Assembly (NCBI GenBank): GCA_018340805.1
Contig: JACMZG010000008.1
Coordinates: 53,956,036 to 54,020,035, forward strand
Length of the DNA stretch: 64,000 nt
Origin: Microvelia longipes
Lineage: Eukaryota; Arthropoda; Insecta; Hemiptera; Veliidae
Reading direction: 5' to 3'
A program made the position numbers and the translations under genes. Positions 62,846 to 64,000 of the stretch are shown here, piece after piece; the first letter of the stretch is position 1, and every line of letters begins with the position of its first letter. Below the pieces are notes generated by a model that did no database searches, was not told the DNA's origin, and saw nothing but the letters and a program-made list of their open reading frames with translations.

Positions 62846-64000
62846 CTGAAAGAAAACAGCATTTTTTACTTTTTTAAGTAAAATAAATCAATTCATTCTT
62901 TTCCATTTTCTTTAAGAATCTTATCAATAATTAATGGTGTAGGAAGTTTAACACCATCTCTATGAACAAAAGGATTTCACAAGTCCCCTAAAAATTATAA
63001 ATAATTGTGAGCTACAACTAATCAGACATGCTCATTCCCTTCCACTCCCTTGCTTCAGTAGCACATGGTGTGCTAACAGAGTTAGCACACCATGTGAAAA
63101 AAAGCTACATGAAAAAACAGCTTTTTTCACAGAAGCAGGAGGCGTCCAAATTTGGAAAGAAAAAATATCTACAGGTACTTGGATGACATCACAGGATAAC
63201 CATTGTACAAAGCCAATGTGGGCATGCTCAATAAACACACGTCCTGATCCACTGAACGTTCCTGCAAGGCTGGCTTGTTTTGCAGGTTCGCTCTGACAGG
63301 GGCAACTAACAATGTAAACAACATTAAGATAGGAGCAGTAACAAATTAATATCAAGACTAAAATATGTAAGTTTCTTAAAAAAGGTTTCTTAGAAAAGGT
63401 TGTGCTAAGTTATAAAAAAATTGTTGTCACAATTTATTTTTGAATTTGGATGTGGTTTCCAATCAGACCTAATCTATTTTTTAATTTTATTTTTTAATTA
63501 GCTTATAATATGTCACATAAAGATAAATGTCTTTTATTTTTTTGCTAATCAATAAATGGTATACAGGCAACTACTATAAAGGTTTTGTGATTAGAGAAAA
63601 ATAATTGATATCAGACTCTATTGCCTGCCACTAGGTCATTAAATTTATTGTTATATATTATTATTTATTATTGTAATAAGTATTATTAATTCTATATAAT
63701 TATTGTGAGTCTTTCATTTTTACCTTAATCTTGGTAAAAATATGTTTTTCCGGGTAGAAGTGGAATAAATAATAATATAATTCAGATTGCTATGAAGAAT
63801 GCTATGAAAAACAAAATTAAAAGAAGCACTGTTTAAGTAAAAATAAATTATTTAAATTTAGTTAAAAAACTAGTTTTGAATAGAAGAGAGGAGAGATAAG
63901 ATTAGAAGTGATTGAGATCACAAGTGCCATGTGGTGGGTAAAATAGCTGAAGGGACTTTTTCTTTCCTTTTACAGTATTACAAACATTGCATTTTCGCCC
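62846..64000. other. DPH6 first intron (partial), no exon found
   Basis: The acceptor at 62846-62847 (tttctttcag) ends an intron that must extend past the window. I searched the minus strand here for the expected SGGKDS-type N-terminal exon and did not find it. The only notable structure is the hairpin at 63062-63096. The minus-strand open frame at 63032-63355 covers that hairpin and shows no recognisable protein features. Confidence 0.5.
63062..63096. repeat. Perfect 16-bp-arm hairpin, 3-nt loop
   Basis: cacatggtgtgctaac, aga, then its exact complement, followed by a looser inverted pair 'aaaaaagct' / 'agcttttt' (63097-63127). Confidence 0.8.

Noticed and set aside
63032..63355. 107-codon minus-strand frame as the DPH6 N-terminal exon
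   Set aside because: It lacks the required SGGKDS-type ATP-binding motif and spans a perfect hairpin. The real exon must lie outside the window.

Overview
This is a window of AT-rich eukaryotic nuclear DNA, very probably from an insect. The evidence is spliced genes with GT..AG introns, conserved animal proteins, introns full of transposon debris, TA-dinucleotide microsatellites and tRNA-derived SINEs. There is no sign of bacterial, viral or organellar gene organisation. The species cannot be named from the sequence.

Five conserved protein-coding genes can be supported. (1) 1135-1628 (+): the 3' exons of an LHFPL2-type tetraspan membrane protein. (2) 2828-6462 (-): a METTL26/UPF0585 methyltransferase-like gene, complete in three coding exons, 206 aa. 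(3) 18864-19694 (-): an intronless glucose-6-phosphate 1-epimerase (aldose-epimerase fold), 276 aa. (4) 20.4-40.66 kb (+): the PHF10 / enhancer of yellow 3 (SAYP) subunit of a PBAP-type SWI/SNF complex, complete in 15 coding exons, 2118 aa, with a giant disordered first coding exon, a SAY region and a double PHD finger. (5) 47989-62845 (-): diphthine-ammonia ligase DPH6 with the two C-terminal RidA-like domains typical of fungal and animal versions; twelve exons are present and the N-terminal exon lies beyond the right edge. All exon joins of genes 2, 4 and 5 were checked for reading phase. A possible two-exon small gene (9716-10065, -) is also proposed.

Layout: 0-10 kb holds LHFPL2 and METTL26, tail to tail, with copies of an interspersed repeat called R1 here. 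10.5-18 kb is a transposon graveyard: an element (B) interrupted by two other TIR elements (A, C), then a 2.1-kb TIR element carrying a decayed Crypton-like tyrosine recombinase, then a MITE and AT microsatellites. 18.8-40.7 kb holds the epimerase and e(y)3 genes, divergent from a shared ~750-bp promoter region. 40.7-48 kb is intergenic and AT-rich. 48-64 kb is DPH6, with a LINE relic, a SINE, an R2 repeat and a hAT-like terminus in its introns.

The genes are unrelated housekeeping functions (chromatin remodelling, translation-factor modification, sugar-phosphate epimerisation). No operon-like system is present. The most interesting material is the mobile DNA: nested insertions whose target-site duplications can be read directly, a near-perfect 297-bp palindromic element, and a recombinase relic inside long terminal inverted repeats.
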